From: Cornus controversa
Taxonomy: Eukaryota > Streptophyta > Magnoliopsida > Cornales > Cornaceae
Assembly (NCBI GenBank): GCA_026545225.1
Contig: CM048848.1
Location: 28,002,806 to 28,066,805 of the forward strand
DNA length: 64,000 nucleotides
Direction of reading: 5' to 3'
The position numbers were made by a program, and so were the translations under genes. Shown in pieces: positions 1-12,279 of this stretch (positions are counted from its first letter, which is position 1; the number at the start of each line of letters is the position of its first letter). The notes under the pieces are model-generated. The model saw nothing but the letters and a program-made list of their open reading frames with translations. It did no database searches and was not told the DNA's origin.

Positions 1-3000
1 CAGAAGCCAGGACACAGAATGGCTGAGTGTACACAAGTCCGAGTTCCTTCAGTGGCAGAGAAGAGGTGCTTCAATTGTCATCAATTGGGGCATATGAGCT
101 GGGATTGTCCACAAAAGAAGGGTGCACAGGGTGGTATGAGTTCACAGCAGCGTCTTGCACAGCCTACTGCTTCACAGTCAGGTTCCAGGGCATTGCCACC
201 ACCACAGACAGTACCTTCAGCTCAGAGTTCACGGACGCCGGTTAGAGGAGTTGCGTCTAGCGCTCCTAGCCAGCAGTCTGGATATCAGGGTACAGGACAG
301 CAGGGCCAGAGGACTCCGGGCCGTGTCTTTACTCTTGCTCCAGGAGAGACCTCAGCAGGACCGTCAGTGGTCCGAGGTATATTTCTTGTATCTAGCTCAT
401 GGGCTAGGGTTTTAGTAGATTCAGGTGCATCACATTCATTCATATCATATGCATTTGTTTGTGCTTTGGGGTTGGAGGTGTCATCTTTGGACTCGGTTTT
501 ATCCATTGATACGCCAGTTGGTGGTAGAGTGGTTTTGAGTGATGTGTGCCGGTCTTGTGAGATCGAAATTTCGGGACATCGACTAGTGTTTGATTTCATC
601 CTTCTCGATATGACTAGCTTTGATGTGATCTTGGGTATGGATTGGCTATCGACCTATAGAGCCAACATTGATTGTTACAGGGGAAGGGTGACCTTGCATA
701 CGCTGGAAGGCGTTAGAATTTGTTTTGTGGGAGAGCGGGATGACTTCTACTTGTCATCTCCACTTGGTTCTAGTGATCAGAAAGGGCTTGGGTATTTCTT
801 GGCGAGCCTACTTATTGATGGTGATGATGAGACACTTGGAGAGCTTCCTCGTGTAGTGTGTGAGTTTATGGACGTATTTCCGGAGGAATTGACACAGTTG
901 CCTCCGAAACGAGAAGTGGAATTTGTGATAGATCTTGCTCCAAGTACCGCGCCCATTTCCATGGCACCGTACCGAATGGCACCGGCTGAGTTAAAAGAAT
1001 TGAAGGACCAATTACAAGAGCTACTAGACAAGGGATTTGTACGCCCTAGTACATCGCCTTGGGGAGCTCCGGTTCTTTTCGCTAAGAAGAAGGACGGGTC
1101 TTTGCGGCTTTGCATTGACTACCGGAAGTTGAATCGGGCAACAATCAAGAACAAATATCCTTTGCCAAGGATAGATGACTTGTTCGACCAACTTAAAGGT
1201 TCGAGATGTTTCTCAAAGATAGACTTGAGATCGGGCTACTATCAGTTGGGGATTAGAGAGGCGGACATTCCAAAGACTGCCTTTCGCACACGATACGGGC
1301 ATTATGAATTTTTGGTGATGCCATTTGGTTTGACAAATGCACCGGCGGCATTCATGGATCTAATGCATAGAGTGTTCAATGCTTACTTGGACAAGTTTGT
1401 GGTTGTGTTCGTTGATGACATCCTAGTGTACTCGTCTTCGGAAGAGGAGCACGAGGGTCACTTGAGGACTGTGTTGCAACTCTTAAGAGAACATCAATTA
1501 TATGCCAAGTACGAGAAGTGTGAATTTTGGCTAGTGGAAGTGAAATTCCTTGGGCATGTTGTGTCCAAAGGAGGGGTTTCAGTAGATCCATCCAAGATAG
1601 AAGCGGTGATGAGTTGGGAAAGACCTAAGAGCGTATTTGAGATACGTAGTTTCTTGGGATTGGCTGGGTATTATCGGAGGTTTGTGAAGGACTTTTCGAG
1701 GCTAGCTGCACCTATGACGAAGCTTACCCAAAAAGGAGTGAAGTTTGTATGGGATGATGCTTGCGAGCATGCATTCATGGAATTGAAGAGTCGATTGACT
1801 TCGGCTCCAATTTTGATCATTCCAGAACGTGGGTTGGAGTACACAATTTATTGTGACGCTTCACGACTCGGTTTGGGATGTGTACTAATGCAAACCGAAC
1901 GAGTAGTGGCGTATGGTTCGAGGCAATTGAAAACACGTGAACAAAATTATCCGGTACATGATTTGGAGTTGGCAGCAGTGATCTTTGCACTTAAGGTGTG
2001 GAGACATTATTTATATGGCGAGAAGTTTGAAGTATTCTCGGATCATAAAAGTCTCAAATACCTTTTCTCACAAAAGGATTTGAATATGAGGCAACGGAGG
2101 TGGATGAAGTATATGGAGGACTATGACTTCGACTTACAATATCATCCGGGAAAGGCCAATGTAGTGGCGGATGCATTGAGTAGGAAGTCACATGGTAGCT
2201 TAGCGAGCTTAGCCATACGGGAGTGGAATATGATGGAAGACATCTCAGAAATGGGATTACATTTCAGCGAGGATGATGGACCAGCGGTGCTATTTACTCT
2301 TATCGCTCAACCAAATCTTGTGAGTAGAGTGATTGAAGGGCAGAGGAAGGATAGAGAGGTTGAGGCTATTCGCACGCGGATTTTGGGTGGCGAAGTAGTG
2401 GAAGGATGGACAGTTCATTCAGATGGGAGCATGAAATTCCAAGGGAAGATGTTTGTTCCCCTAGCTTATCGGGATGAGACTCTGAGAGAGTTTCACAACT
2501 CGAGGCTGGCAGTACATCCAGGTGGTACCAAGATGTACCATAACCTACGCCGACAGTATTGGTGGAAGGGTATGAAAAAGGATGTAGCTCAGTTTGTGGC
2601 GAGGTGCCTCACTTGTCAACAAGTGAAGGCCGAGCATCAGAGACTAGCGGGGTTGTTGCAGCCATTGCCTGTGGCTATGTGGAAATGGGAGCATGTCACT
2701 ATGGATTTTGTGACGGGGCTTCCAAGGTCGAGGAAGGGTCACGACGCAGTTTGGGTGGTCGTGGACAGATTGACGAAGGTAGCTCACTTTATTCCCATTA
2801 GAGTGACAGATGATGTGGATACTCTCAGTAGATTGTATATTGAGCAGATCCTTAGGCTTCATGGCGTGCCAGTTTCCATTGTTTCAGATAGAGACCCGCG
2901 ATTCACATCTCGATTTTGGCAGAGTTTCCAGGCAGCACTTGATACGGACCTTCACTTTAGTACAGCTTTTCATCCTCAGACGGATGGTCAGTCCGAGCGT

Positions 3001-3471
3001 ACCATACAGATTTTGGAGGATATGCTACGGGCATGTGTACTTGATCTTCGGGGCAGTTGGGAGGATCACCTTCCTTTGGTGGAGTTTGCATACAATAATA
3101 GCTATCAAGCTAGCATTGAGATGGCTCCATTCGAGGCTTTGTATGGTAGACCGTGCAGGTCACCTGTCTGTTGGACAGAGGTTGGAGAGACAGTTTCTTT
3201 GGGACCGGATTTAGTTTGGGAAACTACGGAGAAGATCAAGGTAATACGGCAGAGATTGCTTACGGCTCAGAGTCGTCAGAAAAGCTATGCTGATAGGAGA
3301 CGACGACCACTAGCATTTGAGGTGGGGGATCATGTTTTTCTGAAGGTCTCGCCACGGAGAGGTTTGATGAGGTTTGGTCGTAGTGGCAAGCTTGCACCAC
3401 GATTTATCGGGCCATTTGAGATTTTGGATCGAGTAGGAGAGGTTGCTTACCGCTTGGCATTGCCACCGTAA
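1..3471 (+). CDS. Gag-Pol polyprotein, 5' part missing (chromovirus copy 1)
   Basis: The frame is open from base 1, so the start lies outside the window. Visible domains in order are: the tail of zinc knuckle 1, a complete CCHC knuckle 2 ([14 protein letters not shown]), an aspartic protease ([11 protein letters not shown]), reverse transcriptase (FVDDILVYS), RNase H (YCDAS), and an integrase with an HHCC finger and a DD35E core (MDFVTG, SDRDPRF, GQSERT), followed by the GPF module. Protein differences from the second copy are very few: one Ala/Pro change in the linker after the zinc knuckles was seen. The frame stops at TAA 3469-3471. The next codons continue, in frame, into a chromodomain tail (3472-3744). 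The polyprotein would make particle proteins and the enzymes for copying and inserting the element. Confidence 0.92.
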   Translation, partial: QKPGHRMAECTQVRVPSVAEKRCFNCHQLGHMSWDCPQKKGAQGGMSSQQRLAQPTASQSGSRALPPPQTVPSAQSSRTPVRGVASSAPSQQSGYQGTGQQGQRTPGRVFTLAPGETSAGPSVVRGIFLVSSSWARVLVDSGASHSFISYAFVCALGLEVSSLDSVLSIDTPVGGRVVLSDVCRSCEIEISGHRLVFDFILLDMTSFDVILGMDWLSTYRANIDCYRGRVTLHTLEGVRICFVGERDDFYLSSPLGSSDQKGLGYFLASLLIDGDDETLGELPRVVCEFMDVFPEELTQLPPKREVEFVIDLAPSTAPISMAPYRMAPAELKELKDQLQELLDKGFVRPSTSPWGAPVLFAKKKDGSLRLCIDYRKLNRATIKNKYPLPRIDDLFDQLKGSRCFSKIDLRSGYYQLGIREADIPKTAFRTRYGHYEFLVMPFGLTNAPAAFMDLMHRVFNAYLDKFVVVFVDDILVYSSSEEEHEGHLRTVLQLLREHQLYAKYEKCEFWLVEVKFLGHVVSKGGVSVDPSKIEAVMSWERPKSVFEIRSFLGLAGYYRRFVKDFSRLAAPMTKLTQKGVKFVWDDACEHAFMELKSRLTSAPILIIPERGLEYTIYCDASRLGLGCVLMQTERVVAYGSRQLKTREQNYPVHDLELAAVIFALKVWRHYLYGEKFEVFSDHKSLKYLFSQKDLNMRQRRWMKYMEDYDFDLQYHPGKANVVADALSRKSHGSLASLAIREWNMMEDISEMGLHFSEDDGPAVLFTLIAQPNLVSRVIEGQRKDREVEAIRTRILGGEVVEGWTVHSDGSMKFQGKMFVPLAYRDETLREFHNSRLAVHPGGTKMYHNLRRQYWWKGMKKDVAQFVARCLTCQQVKAEHQRLAGLLQPLPVAMWKWEHVTMDFVTGLPRSRKGHDAVWVVVDRLTKVAHFIPIRVTDDVDTLSRLYIEQILRLHGVPVSIVSDRDPRFTSRFWQSFQAALDTDLHFSTAFHPQTDGQSERTIQILEDMLRACVLDLRGSWEDHLPLVEFAYNNSYQASIEMAPFEALYGRPCRSPVCWTEVGETVSLGPDLVWETTEKIKVIRQRLLTAQSRQKSYADRRRRPLAFEVGDHVFLKVSPRRGLMRFGRSGKLAPRFIGPFEILDRVGEVAYRLALPP

Positions 3472-3744
3472 TTGTCAAGTGTGCACAACACTTTCCATGT
3501 GTCTATGTTGAGGAAGTATGAACCGGACCCTTCACATGTGCTTGATTGGGCAGACCTTGGGGTGGAGGAGGACGTGTCATACGAGGAAAGACCAATTCAG
3601 ATTTTGGACACTAGAGAACAAGTGCTTCGGGGCAAAACCATTCCATTAGTTAAGGTGCTTTGGAGGCATCATGGTGTGGAAGAAGCTACATGGGAGCGAG
3701 AACAAAAAGTCCGCTCAAAGTATCCCGAGTTGTTCACCACTTGA
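3472..3744 (+). pseudogene. Integrase C-terminal end plus chromodomain, cut off by in-frame stop (copy 1)
   Basis: This is the direct in-frame continuation of the polyprotein after the TAA at 3469-3471. It reads through an SSVHNTFHVSMLRKY segment and a chromodomain-like end (VLWRHHGVEEATWERE), and stops at TGA 3742-3744. In plant chromoviruses this tail is part of the integrase and is thought to guide insertion to particular chromatin. There is no ATG near its beginning. Without stop-codon readthrough it would not be made. The same stop is present in the second copy. Confidence 0.8.
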
Positions 3745-3775
3745 GGTACATTCTAATTTCGAGGACGAAATTCTT

Positions 3776-3790
3776 ATAAGGGTGGGAGGT
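3776..3790 (+). other. Polypurine tract of chromovirus copy 1
   Basis: The tract ATAAGGGTGGGAGGT lies immediately before the TG that opens the LTR at 3791. In LTR retrotransposons it primes plus-strand DNA synthesis. The same sequence precedes the right LTR at 11481-11495. Confidence 0.8.
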
Positions 3791-4169
3791 TGTAGAGACC
3801 GCCCAATTTTGGCCGATTTTTCAATTTTTGCCATTTATTGCTTTAAATGCATTTTAAATGATGTTTAACATGTTTTGAATGCGGGGAACATGTTTAGAGG
3901 GTTGGAATAGGGTTTTGGGAAGTTTTGGGGACTTTTGGCAAAAGTTGACTTTTTTGAGTTTGGTCAACCTAGGGGCGTGGGCCTTGTGGGCCCAAAAATT
4001 TTAAAAGTGTCGGAATGACTTCAAAATTTGAGGATAGCTTAAATAAAATATTTGACGCGCAACGGAGTTGATTTCGTGTCAATCTGAGTTACGAAACTCC
4101 GAAAATGAGCCCGAGAAGGTTTTGCAAAAAGGTGATGGCAAACTAGTAATTAAGAGGAGGTCACTTAGC

Positions 4170-4177
4170 TATAAATA
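4170..4177 (+). promoter_or_regulatory. TATA box of chromovirus LTR
   Basis: TATAAATA is followed about 30 bp later by the CTCTTCTCTCATTTTC stretch expected near a plant transcription start. The position, about 380 bp into the LTR, would mark the U3/R border. The same box is in the right LTR at 11875-11882. Start site not proven. Confidence 0.6.
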
Positions 4178-4524
4178 CTAAGGGAGATCAGCTCTTCTCT
4201 CATTTTCATCCCAGCAGCCGAGAGAGAGAGATATATACGTATATACATACAAGCTTCATCTCTTCCTCTTCTTCACTAGATTTGAGGGCCTTAGAGTGGG
4301 ATTTTGATTTCACCAAAGAAGGAAGAAACGATCTACGCATCGAGGGCTCGAGATTGATCGGTTCAAAAATCATTTTGGAGGAAGTTGGGTTTTGAGAGAT
4401 TGGGGGAAATCAATTGGAAGCTCTTCCAATTTGAGGTAGGGGTGCTAGACTCACTTCTACTTTGATCTTGTGGTCCCTTTCTAAATATCATAGGAGATAA
4501 CTTTCGATTTCTTGAACCTAGGTC

Positions 4525-4530
<6 letters not shown>

Positions 4531-4569
<39 letters not shown>
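4531..4569. repeat. (AT)n microsatellite in LTR
   Basis: An uninterrupted AT run. It has the same length in the right LTR (12236-12274), consistent with very recent copying. Confidence 0.9.
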
Positions 4570-4574
<5 letters not shown>

Positions 4575-5977
4575 CCATGGTGATTTATGCATGTATAAGT
4601 GTCCAACATGTTAGTTAGGGCTTATGCATGGTATATTTGTGCAAATGTGACTACAATGTTTTTGGTGAAAAATATGTTTGTTTGATGAAAACATGAAAAA
4701 TATGATTTTCTAGCAAAATTCATGAGCATAGTGATTTCCATGATGTGAGTGTGATAGCATTGTGACAATCTTGAGTTGGAAAGAAAATGCATTGTTTTAA
4801 GAAAAAAATGCATGCATTGTGTGACTATGTGCATTGGTGTGATTATATGCACTATATGATGATTTTGGGGCATGAGTGTGAAATTAAGATAAGGGGAAGG
4901 CCCCTAGGGTGAAAGACCCAAAACTTGGCCAAGAGGAGGTGCTCCCTTCGGGTTAGTAACCCGATAAAGCACAAGCAGAGTTTGGGTGCCGAAGAGACCC
5001 TTACTATTGGAGTGATGAGAAAGCCCCTTTGGATTGATTTGGTGTGAGTTATATATAAGTTGTGACTTGTCCAATTTGATATATATATATGTATATATAT
5101 ACATATGTATTTGCACTTTATGTGAAGCATCATGCATGATTTGAAAAACGTGAATGTTTGGGTAAAAATGCATGAGCATGTGCATTCATGCATGGCTTAT
5201 GGGTTAGAGTGGGGATGGGTGGATCATTTCTACTGAGCCGTTGAGATGCTCACCCCTTTATACAAAACATTTTCAGATAAGGCGCCAATGGAAGACGAAG
5301 CATGATTAGCTCTATGGATATGTTGAGCTTATTTTTGAACTTTTACTCTTTTGAGATGTAGATAAATGTCCTTGCCGGCTTGTGGCATGTGGACAATGGT
5401 TGTGGTGTTGCCTTTACATTTGTATCTTCTTATGTATGTGAAATTCAAATGTAAGTGCCACACTTGTAGGAAAGTGATTTTTGAGAAGTGTATGTCTAAT
5501 GGCTTCCTTTATTTGAGACTTGTTGAATGTATGCAAAAAGGGCCATTCAAATTCTTATATGTATGGTTCCATGGATTATGTATGGATTTGGGATTTAAAT
5601 GGATGAATGTATTCTTTTGTCTCGTGTATTTTAATTTCGTGGATATGAATGTTTAGAGTTGTGGATTTATGTTGGAATCATGGTTGTAGGATCTCCATGT
5701 ACAAGTTAGATTGTATGGTTGGATTAATGAAGATCACCTTTGAAAAAAAATAAGGATGTTTGGTTCACTTGAAATTTTATGTGCATGGTGGACTTTGGAT
5801 GAATTTTCTATGATTATACAAGATTTGATATTCAAATGTGTAGGTTGATGTATGAGTATGATATTATATCAATGGTAGATGATTTGTATGAGATATGAAT
5901 GATCTAAGGTGGTTTGGTTGAGATTTGGGTTCAAATTGATCTTTTATAGGTGTTTGGGAGAAGCTGGGCAGTGCATT

Positions 5978-6215
5978 TCGATTAATCGAAATGCCCACTT
6001 CGATTAATCGAGATGCCCATCTCGATTGATCGAAATGGTTGCGAGATTTTATGATTTTTCAGGCTTAATTTCGATTAATCGAAGTCCCAATCTCGATCAA
6101 TCGAAATATTGCAGGTCCAAGTTACCGAGAGGCTGTTTTCTTCGATTAAAGGGGTCAAAATCTCGATTAATCGAGATGAATCTCGATTGATCGAGATCCA
6201 ATCTCGATTGATCGA
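5978..6215. repeat. Array of 12 bp palindromes in LTR, about 22 bp spacing
   Basis: Copies of TCGATTAATCGA, TCGATTGATCGA or TCGATCAATCGA start at 5978, 6000, 6022, 6071, 6093, 6163, 6183 and 6204, with a degenerate half-site at 6142. Steps between neighbours are 20-22 bp, about two helix turns. It lies about 0.4 kb before the primer binding site. The right LTR has the same array at 13683-13920. A diverged LTR at 63648-63887 has the same design. Function unknown. Confidence 0.9.
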
Positions 6216-6602
6216 GATTACTATTCACAGCAAGGTTCAAAAATGGTCCAGACTTCGTTTCGATGCCATTTCTTCGTTTTAAATCGGAATTGAGCGTGGT
6301 TTTTTTTGAAATTGAGTATTTTTGAAAGCTCTATCCAATGGTGTATGTTTCATAACCAAATTCCATCTGTGTAAAAAGTTGTGGTCCAGAACTTGGTGGT
6401 TTATATGTGTGGAACCAAAGTTGAAAATCATGTACAAGGGCCTTTGATGATCTAATGCCACTTGAAGGGTGTGCATATAGAATGCTTCCGCAATAGAAAT
6501 GATTCTAATGAGATTAAGGTGTGGGAACTTGAGGTAAAATTACGGATTCACCCCTGTCTCCTTCGCTCCTAACCGGGTGTCGAAAACCGGGGCGTGACAA
6601 CT

Positions 6603-6614
6603 TGGTATCAGAGC
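6603..6614 (+). other. Primer binding site (initiator Met tRNA type)
   Basis: TGGTATCAGAGC lies three bases after the LTR end and is complementary to the 3' end of plant initiator methionine tRNA. It primes minus-strand DNA synthesis. Confidence 0.9.
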
Positions 6615-6838
6615 TCTTGGTCATAATACCTAGGGACGATGGGAAATGTTGGATCACATATGGAATTGTGAGGAGTGGATCAAGTGCATATTGCATGAAA
6701 ATTTTTTATGTGCTTATTTATTTGATATGATATGCTACTTATGAAGTATATAAGTATGTTGGGTATGCATGAAGTGAATTGGACATGACATTCATGCTTT
6801 GAAAATTTTAAGTATCTTCTTGTCATCTATACAGAAGG
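6615..6838 (+). other. Untranslated leader between primer binding site and gag
   Basis: 224 AT-rich bases with no convincing open frame. Several short ATGs occur here, so the leader carries upstream start codons before the gag ATG at 6839. Confidence 0.6.
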
Positions 6839-9800
6839 ATGCCACCAAGAAGAGCTCGTGAAGTGACACCGGAAGTGGTCCCTATTGGAGGGGAGCAATT
6901 CATGCGCGACATGGTTGCTACCATGCGCCAAATTGCGAGGGAGACACAGCGGGAAACTCAAGAGGAGACACAAGCTCCACCAAGAGCAGCTCCTCCTAGC
7001 CGAATGATAACGGCACTGGGGCACTTTAAGAAGCACAATCCACCAACCTATTCTGGGGGATCTGATCCCATGGTAGCAGAGAATTGGTTAGATCAAATTA
7101 TCAAGCTTCTCACCGTGCTTGAAATAGAGGAAGAATTGAGGGTGAAAGTGGCCACGCACTATTTGGTAGACGAGGCTAGTCGTTGGTGGAAGTTCATCGG
7201 TGATTACCATGACACCGAGGTTATGGATTGGGACACATTTCAAGTACTCTTCCTTGAGAAGTACTTCCCAATGACAGTAAGGGATCATATGAGGAGAGAA
7301 TTCCTCAACTTGACTCAGGGCAACATGACGGTGATGGAATACGAGACTAAATTCACATCCTTAGCTCGGTTTGCCAAGGAAATAATTCCAACAGAAGGGT
7401 TGAAAGTTAAGCAGTTTATTTGGGGCCTACGACCGTATTTGCGAGATAGAGTTGGACTTCTAGGTCTGACCAACTATGCAGCAGTGGTGGAGAGGGCCTT
7501 GGTAGCCGAGGGGTTTAGTAATGATAACCAAAGGATCAGGGAAGCACAGAACCAAGCAAGGGCCACGGGATCTCTTGCGGATAACCGTGCTACGAAGAAG
7601 CGAAAGAATGGTGAGTCATCCTCACAAGGGCCACAAACTCAATCTGTGACTTCTGTGGCTATGCCTTCTGGATCCTTACAATCTAGAATAGTTTGTTACA
7701 ATTGTCAGAAGCCAGGACACAGAATGGCTGAGTGTACACAAGTCCGAGTTCCTTCAGTGGCAGAGAAGAGGTGCTTCAATTGTCATCAATTGGGGCATAT
7801 GAGCTGGGATTGTCCACAAAAGAAGGGTGCACAGGGTGGTATGAGTTCACAGCAGCGTCTTGCACAGCCTACTGCTTCACAGTCAGGTTCCAGGGCATTG
7901 CCACCACCACAGACAGTACCTTCACCTCAGAGTTCACGGACGCCGGTTAGAGGAGTTGCGTCTAGCGCTCCTAGCCAGCAGTCTGGATATCAGGGTACAG
8001 GACAGCAGGGCCAGAGGACTCCGGGCCGTGTCTTTACTCTTGCTCCAGGAGAGACCTCAGCAGGACCGTCAGTGGTCCGAGGTATATTTCTTGTATCTAG
8101 CTCATGGGCTAGGGTTTTAGTAGATTCAGGTGCATCACATTCATTCATATCATATGCATTTGTTTGTGCTTTGGGGTTGGAGGTGTCATCTTTGGACTCG
8201 GTTTTATCCATTGATACGCCAGTTGGTGGTAGAGTGGTTTTGAGTGATGTGTGCCGGTCTTGTGAGATCGAAATTTCGGGACATCGACTAGTGTTTGATT
8301 TCATCCTTCTCGATATGACTAGCTTTGATGTGATCTTGGGTATGGATTGGCTATCGACCTATAGAGCCAACATTGATTGTTACAGGGGAAGGGTGACCTT
8401 GCATACGCTGGAAGGCGTTAGAATTTGTTTTGTGGGAGAGCGGGATGACTTCTACTTGTCATCTCCACTTGGTTCTAGTGATCAGAAAGGGCTTGGGTAT
8501 TTCTTGGCGAGCCTACTTATTGATGGTGATGATGAGACACTTGGAGAGCTTCCTCGTGTAGTGTGTGAGTTTATGGACGTATTTCCGGAGGAATTGACAC
8601 AGTTGCCTCCGAAACGAGAAGTGGAATTTGTGATAGATCTTGCTCCAAGTACCGCGCCCATTTCCATGGCACCGTACCGAATGGCACCGGCTGAGTTAAA
8701 AGAATTGAAGGACCAATTACAAGAGCTACTAGACAAGGGATTTGTACGCCCTAGTACATCGCCTTGGGGAGCTCCGGTTCTTTTCGCTAAGAAGAAGGAC
8801 GGGTCTTTGCGGCTTTGCATTGACTACCGGAAGTTGAATCGGGCAACAATCAAGAACAAATATCCTTTGCCAAGGATAGATGACTTGTTCGACCAACTTA
8901 AAGGTTCGAGATGTTTCTCAAAGATAGACTTGAGATCGGGCTACTATCAGTTGGGGATTAGAGAGGCGGACATTCCAAAGACTGCCTTTCGCACACGATA
9001 CGGGCATTATGAATTTTTGGTGATGCCATTTGGTTTGACAAATGCACCGGCGGCATTCATGGATCTAATGCATAGAGTGTTCAATGCTTACTTGGACAAG
9101 TTTGTGGTTGTGTTCGTTGATGACATCCTAGTGTACTCGTCTTCGGAAGAGGAGCACGAGGGTCACTTGAGGACTGTGTTGCAACTCTTAAGAGAACATC
9201 AATTATATGCCAAGTACGAGAAGTGTGAATTTTGGCTAGTGGAAGTGAAATTCCTTGGGCATGTTGTGTCCAAAGGAGGGGTTTCAGTAGATCCATCCAA
9301 GATAGAAGCGGTGATGAGTTGGGAAAGACCTAAGAGCGTATTTGAGATACGTAGTTTCTTGGGATTGGCTGGGTATTATCGGAGGTTTGTGAAGGACTTT
9401 TCGAGGCTAGCTGCACCTATGACGAAGCTTACCCAAAAAGGAGTGAAGTTTGTATGGGATGATGCTTGCGAGCATGCATTCATGGAATTGAAGAGTCGAT
9501 TGACTTCGGCTCCAATTTTGATCATTCCAGAACGTGGGTTGGAGTACACAATTTATTGTGACGCTTCACGACTCGGTTTGGGATGTGTACTAATGCAAAC
9601 CGAACGAGTAGTGGCGTATGGTTCGAGGCAATTGAAAACACGTGAACAAAATTATCCGGTACATGATTTGGAGTTGGCAGCAGTGATCTTTGCACTTAAG
9701 GTGTGGAGACATTATTTATATGGCGAGAAGTTTGAAGTATTCTCGGATCATAAAAGTCTCAAATACCTTTTCTCACAAAAGGATTTGAATATGAGGCAAC

Positions 9801-11176
9801 GGAGGTGGATGAAGTATATGGAGGACTATGACTTCGACTTACAATATCATCCGGGAAAGGCCAATGTAGTGGCGGATGCATTGAGTAGGAAGTCACATGG
9901 TAGCTTAGCGAGCTTAGCCATACGGGAGTGGAATATGATGGAAGACATCTCAGAAATGGGATTACATTTCAGCGAGGATGATGGACCAGCGGTGCTATTT
10001 ACTCTTATCGCTCAACCAAATCTTGTGAGTAGAGTGATTGAAGGGCAGAGGAAGGATAGAGAGGTTGAGGCTATTCGCACGCGGATTTTGGGTGGCGAAG
10101 TAGTGGAAGGATGGACAGTTCATTCAGATGGGAGCATGAAATTCCAAGGAAAGATGTTTGTTCCCCTAGCTTATCGGGATGAGACTCTGAGAGAGTTTCA
10201 CAACTCGAGGCTGGCAGTACATCCAGGTGGTACCAAGATGTACCATAACCTACGCCGACAGTATTGGTGGAAGGGTATGAAAAAGGATGTAGCTCAGTTT
10301 GTGGCGAGGTGCCTCACTTGTCAACAAGTGAAGGCCGAGCATCAGAGACTAGCGGGGTTGTTGCAGCCATTGCCTGTGGCTATGTGGAAATGGGAGCATG
10401 TCACTATGGATTTTGTGACGGGGCTTCCAAGGTCGAGGAAGGGTCACGACGCAGTTTGGGTGGTCGTGGACAGATTGACGAAGGTAGCTCACTTTATTCC
10501 CATTAGAGTGACAGATGATGTGGATACTCTCAGTAGATTGTATATTGAGCAGATCCTTAGGCTTCATGGCGTGCCAGTTTCCATTGTTTCAGATAGAGAC
10601 CCGCGATTCACATCTCGATTTTGGCAGAGTTTCCAGGCAGCACTTGATACGGACCTTCACTTTAGTACAGCTTTTCATCCTCAGACGGATGGTCAGTCCG
10701 AGCGTACCATACAGATTTTGGAGGATATGCTACGGGCATGTGTACTTGATCTTCGGGGCAGTTGGGAGGATCACCTTCCTTTGGTGGAGTTTGCATACAA
10801 TAATAGCTATCAAGCTAGCATTGAGATGGCTCCATTCGAGGCTTTGTATGGTAGACCGTGCAGGTCACCTGTCTGTTGGACAGAGGTTGGAGAGACAGTT
10901 TCTTTGGGACCGGATTTAGTTTGGGAAACTACGGAGAAGATCAAGGTAATACGGCAGAGATTGCTTACGGCTCAGAGTCGTCAGAAAAGCTATGCTGATA
11001 GGAGACGACGACCACTAGCATTTGAGGTGGGGGATCATGTTTTTCTGAAGGTCTCGCCACGGAGAGGTTTGATGAGGTTTGGTCGTAGTGGCAAGCTTGC
11101 ACCACGATTTATCGGGCCATTTGAGATTTTGGATCGAGTAGGAGAGGTTGCTTACCGCTTGGCATTGCCACCGTAA
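6839..11176 (+). CDS. Gag-Pol polyprotein of chromovirus copy 2
   Basis: One 1445-codon frame from ATG 6839. Gag comes first, with the [20 protein letters not shown] region near residues 68-87. Two CCHC knuckles follow at residues 286-299 ([14 protein letters not shown]) and 312-325. The protease Asp is at about 429 in VDSGAS. Reverse transcriptase has FVDDILVYS with the two Asp at about 761-762. RNase H has the DAS Asp at about 908. The integrase zinc finger begins near His1128 and its catalytic residues are Asp1191, Asp1252 and Glu1288, with exactly 35 residues between the last two. A GPF-type module follows. There is no frameshift between gag and pol. All catalytic residues checked are present. 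The frame ends at TAA 11174-11176, just before the chromodomain tail. Apart from that stop, the element looks active. Confidence 0.95.
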   Translation: MPPRRAREVTPEVVPIGGEQFMRDMVATMRQIARETQRETQEETQAPPRAAPPSRMITALGHFKKHNPPTYSGGSDPMVAENWLDQIIKLLTVLEIEEELRVKVATHYLVDEASRWWKFIGDYHDTEVMDWDTFQVLFLEKYFPMTVRDHMRREFLNLTQGNMTVMEYETKFTSLARFAKEIIPTEGLKVKQFIWGLRPYLRDRVGLLGLTNYAAVVERALVAEGFSNDNQRIREAQNQARATGSLADNRATKKRKNGESSSQGPQTQSVTSVAMPSGSLQSRIVCYNCQKPGHRMAECTQVRVPSVAEKRCFNCHQLGHMSWDCPQKKGAQGGMSSQQRLAQPTASQSGSRALPPPQTVPSPQSSRTPVRGVASSAPSQQSGYQGTGQQGQRTPGRVFTLAPGETSAGPSVVRGIFLVSSSWARVLVDSGASHSFISYAFVCALGLEVSSLDSVLSIDTPVGGRVVLSDVCRSCEIEISGHRLVFDFILLDMTSFDVILGMDWLSTYRANIDCYRGRVTLHTLEGVRICFVGERDDFYLSSPLGSSDQKGLGYFLASLLIDGDDETLGELPRVVCEFMDVFPEELTQLPPKREVEFVIDLAPSTAPISMAPYRMAPAELKELKDQLQELLDKGFVRPSTSPWGAPVLFAKKKDGSLRLCIDYRKLNRATIKNKYPLPRIDDLFDQLKGSRCFSKIDLRSGYYQLGIREADIPKTAFRTRYGHYEFLVMPFGLTNAPAAFMDLMHRVFNAYLDKFVVVFVDDILVYSSSEEEHEGHLRTVLQLLREHQLYAKYEKCEFWLVEVKFLGHVVSKGGVSVDPSKIEAVMSWERPKSVFEIRSFLGLAGYYRRFVKDFSRLAAPMTKLTQKGVKFVWDDACEHAFMELKSRLTSAPILIIPERGLEYTIYCDASRLGLGCVLMQTERVVAYGSRQLKTREQNYPVHDLELAAVIFALKVWRHYLYGEKFEVFSDHKSLKYLFSQKDLNMRQRRWMKYMEDYDFDLQYHPGKANVVADALSRKSHGSLASLAIREWNMMEDISEMGLHFSEDDGPAVLFTLIAQPNLVSRVIEGQRKDREVEAIRTRILGGEVVEGWTVHSDGSMKFQGKMFVPLAYRDETLREFHNSRLAVHPGGTKMYHNLRRQYWWKGMKKDVAQFVARCLTCQQVKAEHQRLAGLLQPLPVAMWKWEHVTMDFVTGLPRSRKGHDAVWVVVDRLTKVAHFIPIRVTDDVDTLSRLYIEQILRLHGVPVSIVSDRDPRFTSRFWQSFQAALDTDLHFSTAFHPQTDGQSERTIQILEDMLRACVLDLRGSWEDHLPLVEFAYNNSYQASIEMAPFEALYGRPCRSPVCWTEVGETVSLGPDLVWETTEKIKVIRQRLLTAQSRQKSYADRRRRPLAFEVGDHVFLKVSPRRGLMRFGRSGKLAPRFIGPFEILDRVGEVAYRLALPP

Positions 11177-11449
11177 TTGTCAAGTGTGCACAACACTTTC
11201 CATGTGTCTATGTTGAGGAAGTATGAACCGGACCCTTCACATGTGCTTGATTGGGCAGACCTTGGGGTGGAGGAGGACGTGTCATACGAGGAAAGACCAA
11301 TTCAGATTTTGGACACTAGAGAACAAGTGCTTCGGGGCAAAACCATTCCATTAGTTAAGGTGCTTTGGAGGCATCATGGTGTGGAAGAAGCTACATGGGA
11401 GCGAGAACAAAAAGTCCGCTCAAAGTATCCCGAGTTGTTCACCACTTGA
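11177..11449 (+). pseudogene. Integrase C-terminal end plus chromodomain, cut off by in-frame stop (copy 2)
   Basis: In-frame continuation of the polyprotein after TAA 11174-11176. It matches the tail of copy 1 (3472-3744) and ends at TGA 11447-11449. The chromodomain-like part has the pattern LWRHHGVEEATWE. Because both copies share the stop, it was present before the tandem formed, or is part of the source element. Confidence 0.8.
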
Positions 11450-11874
11450 GGTACATTCTAATTTCGAGGACGAAATTCTTATAAGGGTGGGAGGTTGTAG
11501 AGACCGCCCAATTTTGGCCGATTTTTCAATTTTTGCCATTTATTGCTTTAAATGCATTTTAAATGATGTTTAACATGTTTTGAATGCGGGGAACATGTTT
11601 AGAGGGTTGGAATAGGGTTTTGGGAAGTTTTGGGGACTTTTGGCAAAAGTTGACTTTTTTGAGTTTGGTCAACCTAGGGGCGTGGGCCTTGTGGGCCCAA
11701 AAATTTTAAAAGTGTCGGAATGACTTCAAAATTTGAGGATAGCTTAAATAAAATATTTGACGCGCAACGGAGTTGATTTCGTGTCAATCTGAGTTACGGA
11801 ACTCCGAAAATGAGCCCGAGAAGGTTTTGCAAAAAGGTGATGGCAAACTAGTAATTAAGAGGAGGTCACTTAGC

Positions 11875-11882
11875 TATAAATA
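11875..11882 (+). promoter_or_regulatory. TATA box of right chromovirus LTR
   Basis: TATAAATA, identical in context to 4170-4177. Transcripts starting here run out of the element into the SABATH copy 1 promoter region unless they end inside the LTR. Confidence 0.55.
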
Positions 11883-12229
11883 CTAAGGGAGATCAGCTCT
11901 TCTCTCATTTTCATCCCAGCAGCCGAGAGAGAGAGATATATACGTATATACATACAAGCTTCATCTCTTCCTCTTCTTCACTAGATTTGAGGGCCTTAGA
12001 GTGGGATTTTGATTTCACCAAAGAAGGAAGAAACGATCTACGCATCGAGGGCTCGAGATTGATCGGTTCAAAAATCATTTTGGAGGAAGTTGGGTTTTGA
12101 GAGATTGGGGGAAATCAATTGGAAGCTCTTCCAATTTGAGGTAGGGGTGCTAGACTCACTTCTACTTTGATCTTGTGGTCCCTTTCTAAATATCATAGGA
12201 GATAACTTTCGATTTCTTGAACCTAGGTC

Positions 12230-12279
<50 letters not shown>

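Larger units (their letters stand above)
1..6599 (+). mobile_element. Ty3/gypsy chromovirus, copy 1 (left part outside window)
   Basis: The window opens inside the gag zinc-knuckle region of this element. It continues through pol, a purine-rich tract, and an LTR at 3791-6599. Bases 1-3790 match 7706-11495 almost perfectly, always at an offset of 7705. The LTR at its right end is also the left LTR of the next copy: the polypurine tract abuts its left end and a primer binding site follows its right end. The two elements therefore form a head-to-tail tandem with a shared LTR. The 5' LTR and most of gag of this copy lie outside the window. Confidence 0.93.
3791..6599 (+). repeat. Shared chromovirus LTR (middle of tandem), 2809 bp
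   Basis: It starts TG and ends CA. A polypurine tract lies directly to its left and a primer binding site directly to its right, so it is the 3' LTR of one element and the 5' LTR of the next. Inside are a TATA-type box (4170), a leader with GAGA runs, an AT microsatellite (4531-4569), a run near 4900-5050 rich in short inverted repeats, and a palindrome array (5978-6215). Short open frames within it are not convincing genes. Confidence 0.95.

Noticed and set aside
4363..5193. Minus-strand open frames of 71-113 codons in the LTRs
   Set aside because: They run through the AT microsatellite or simple AT-rich DNA, have no recognisable domain, and are repeated only because the LTR is.
5978..6215. 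Regular short repeats that look like a CRISPR array
   Set aside because: The repeats are 12 bp palindromes with linkers of about 10 bp, inside a plant LTR. CRISPR arrays do not have this size or context.
6603..6614. tRNA-like matches TGGTATCAGAGC at 6603, 20757 (minus) and 60528
   Set aside because: These are primer binding sites next to LTR ends, not tRNA genes. No cloverleaf surrounds them.
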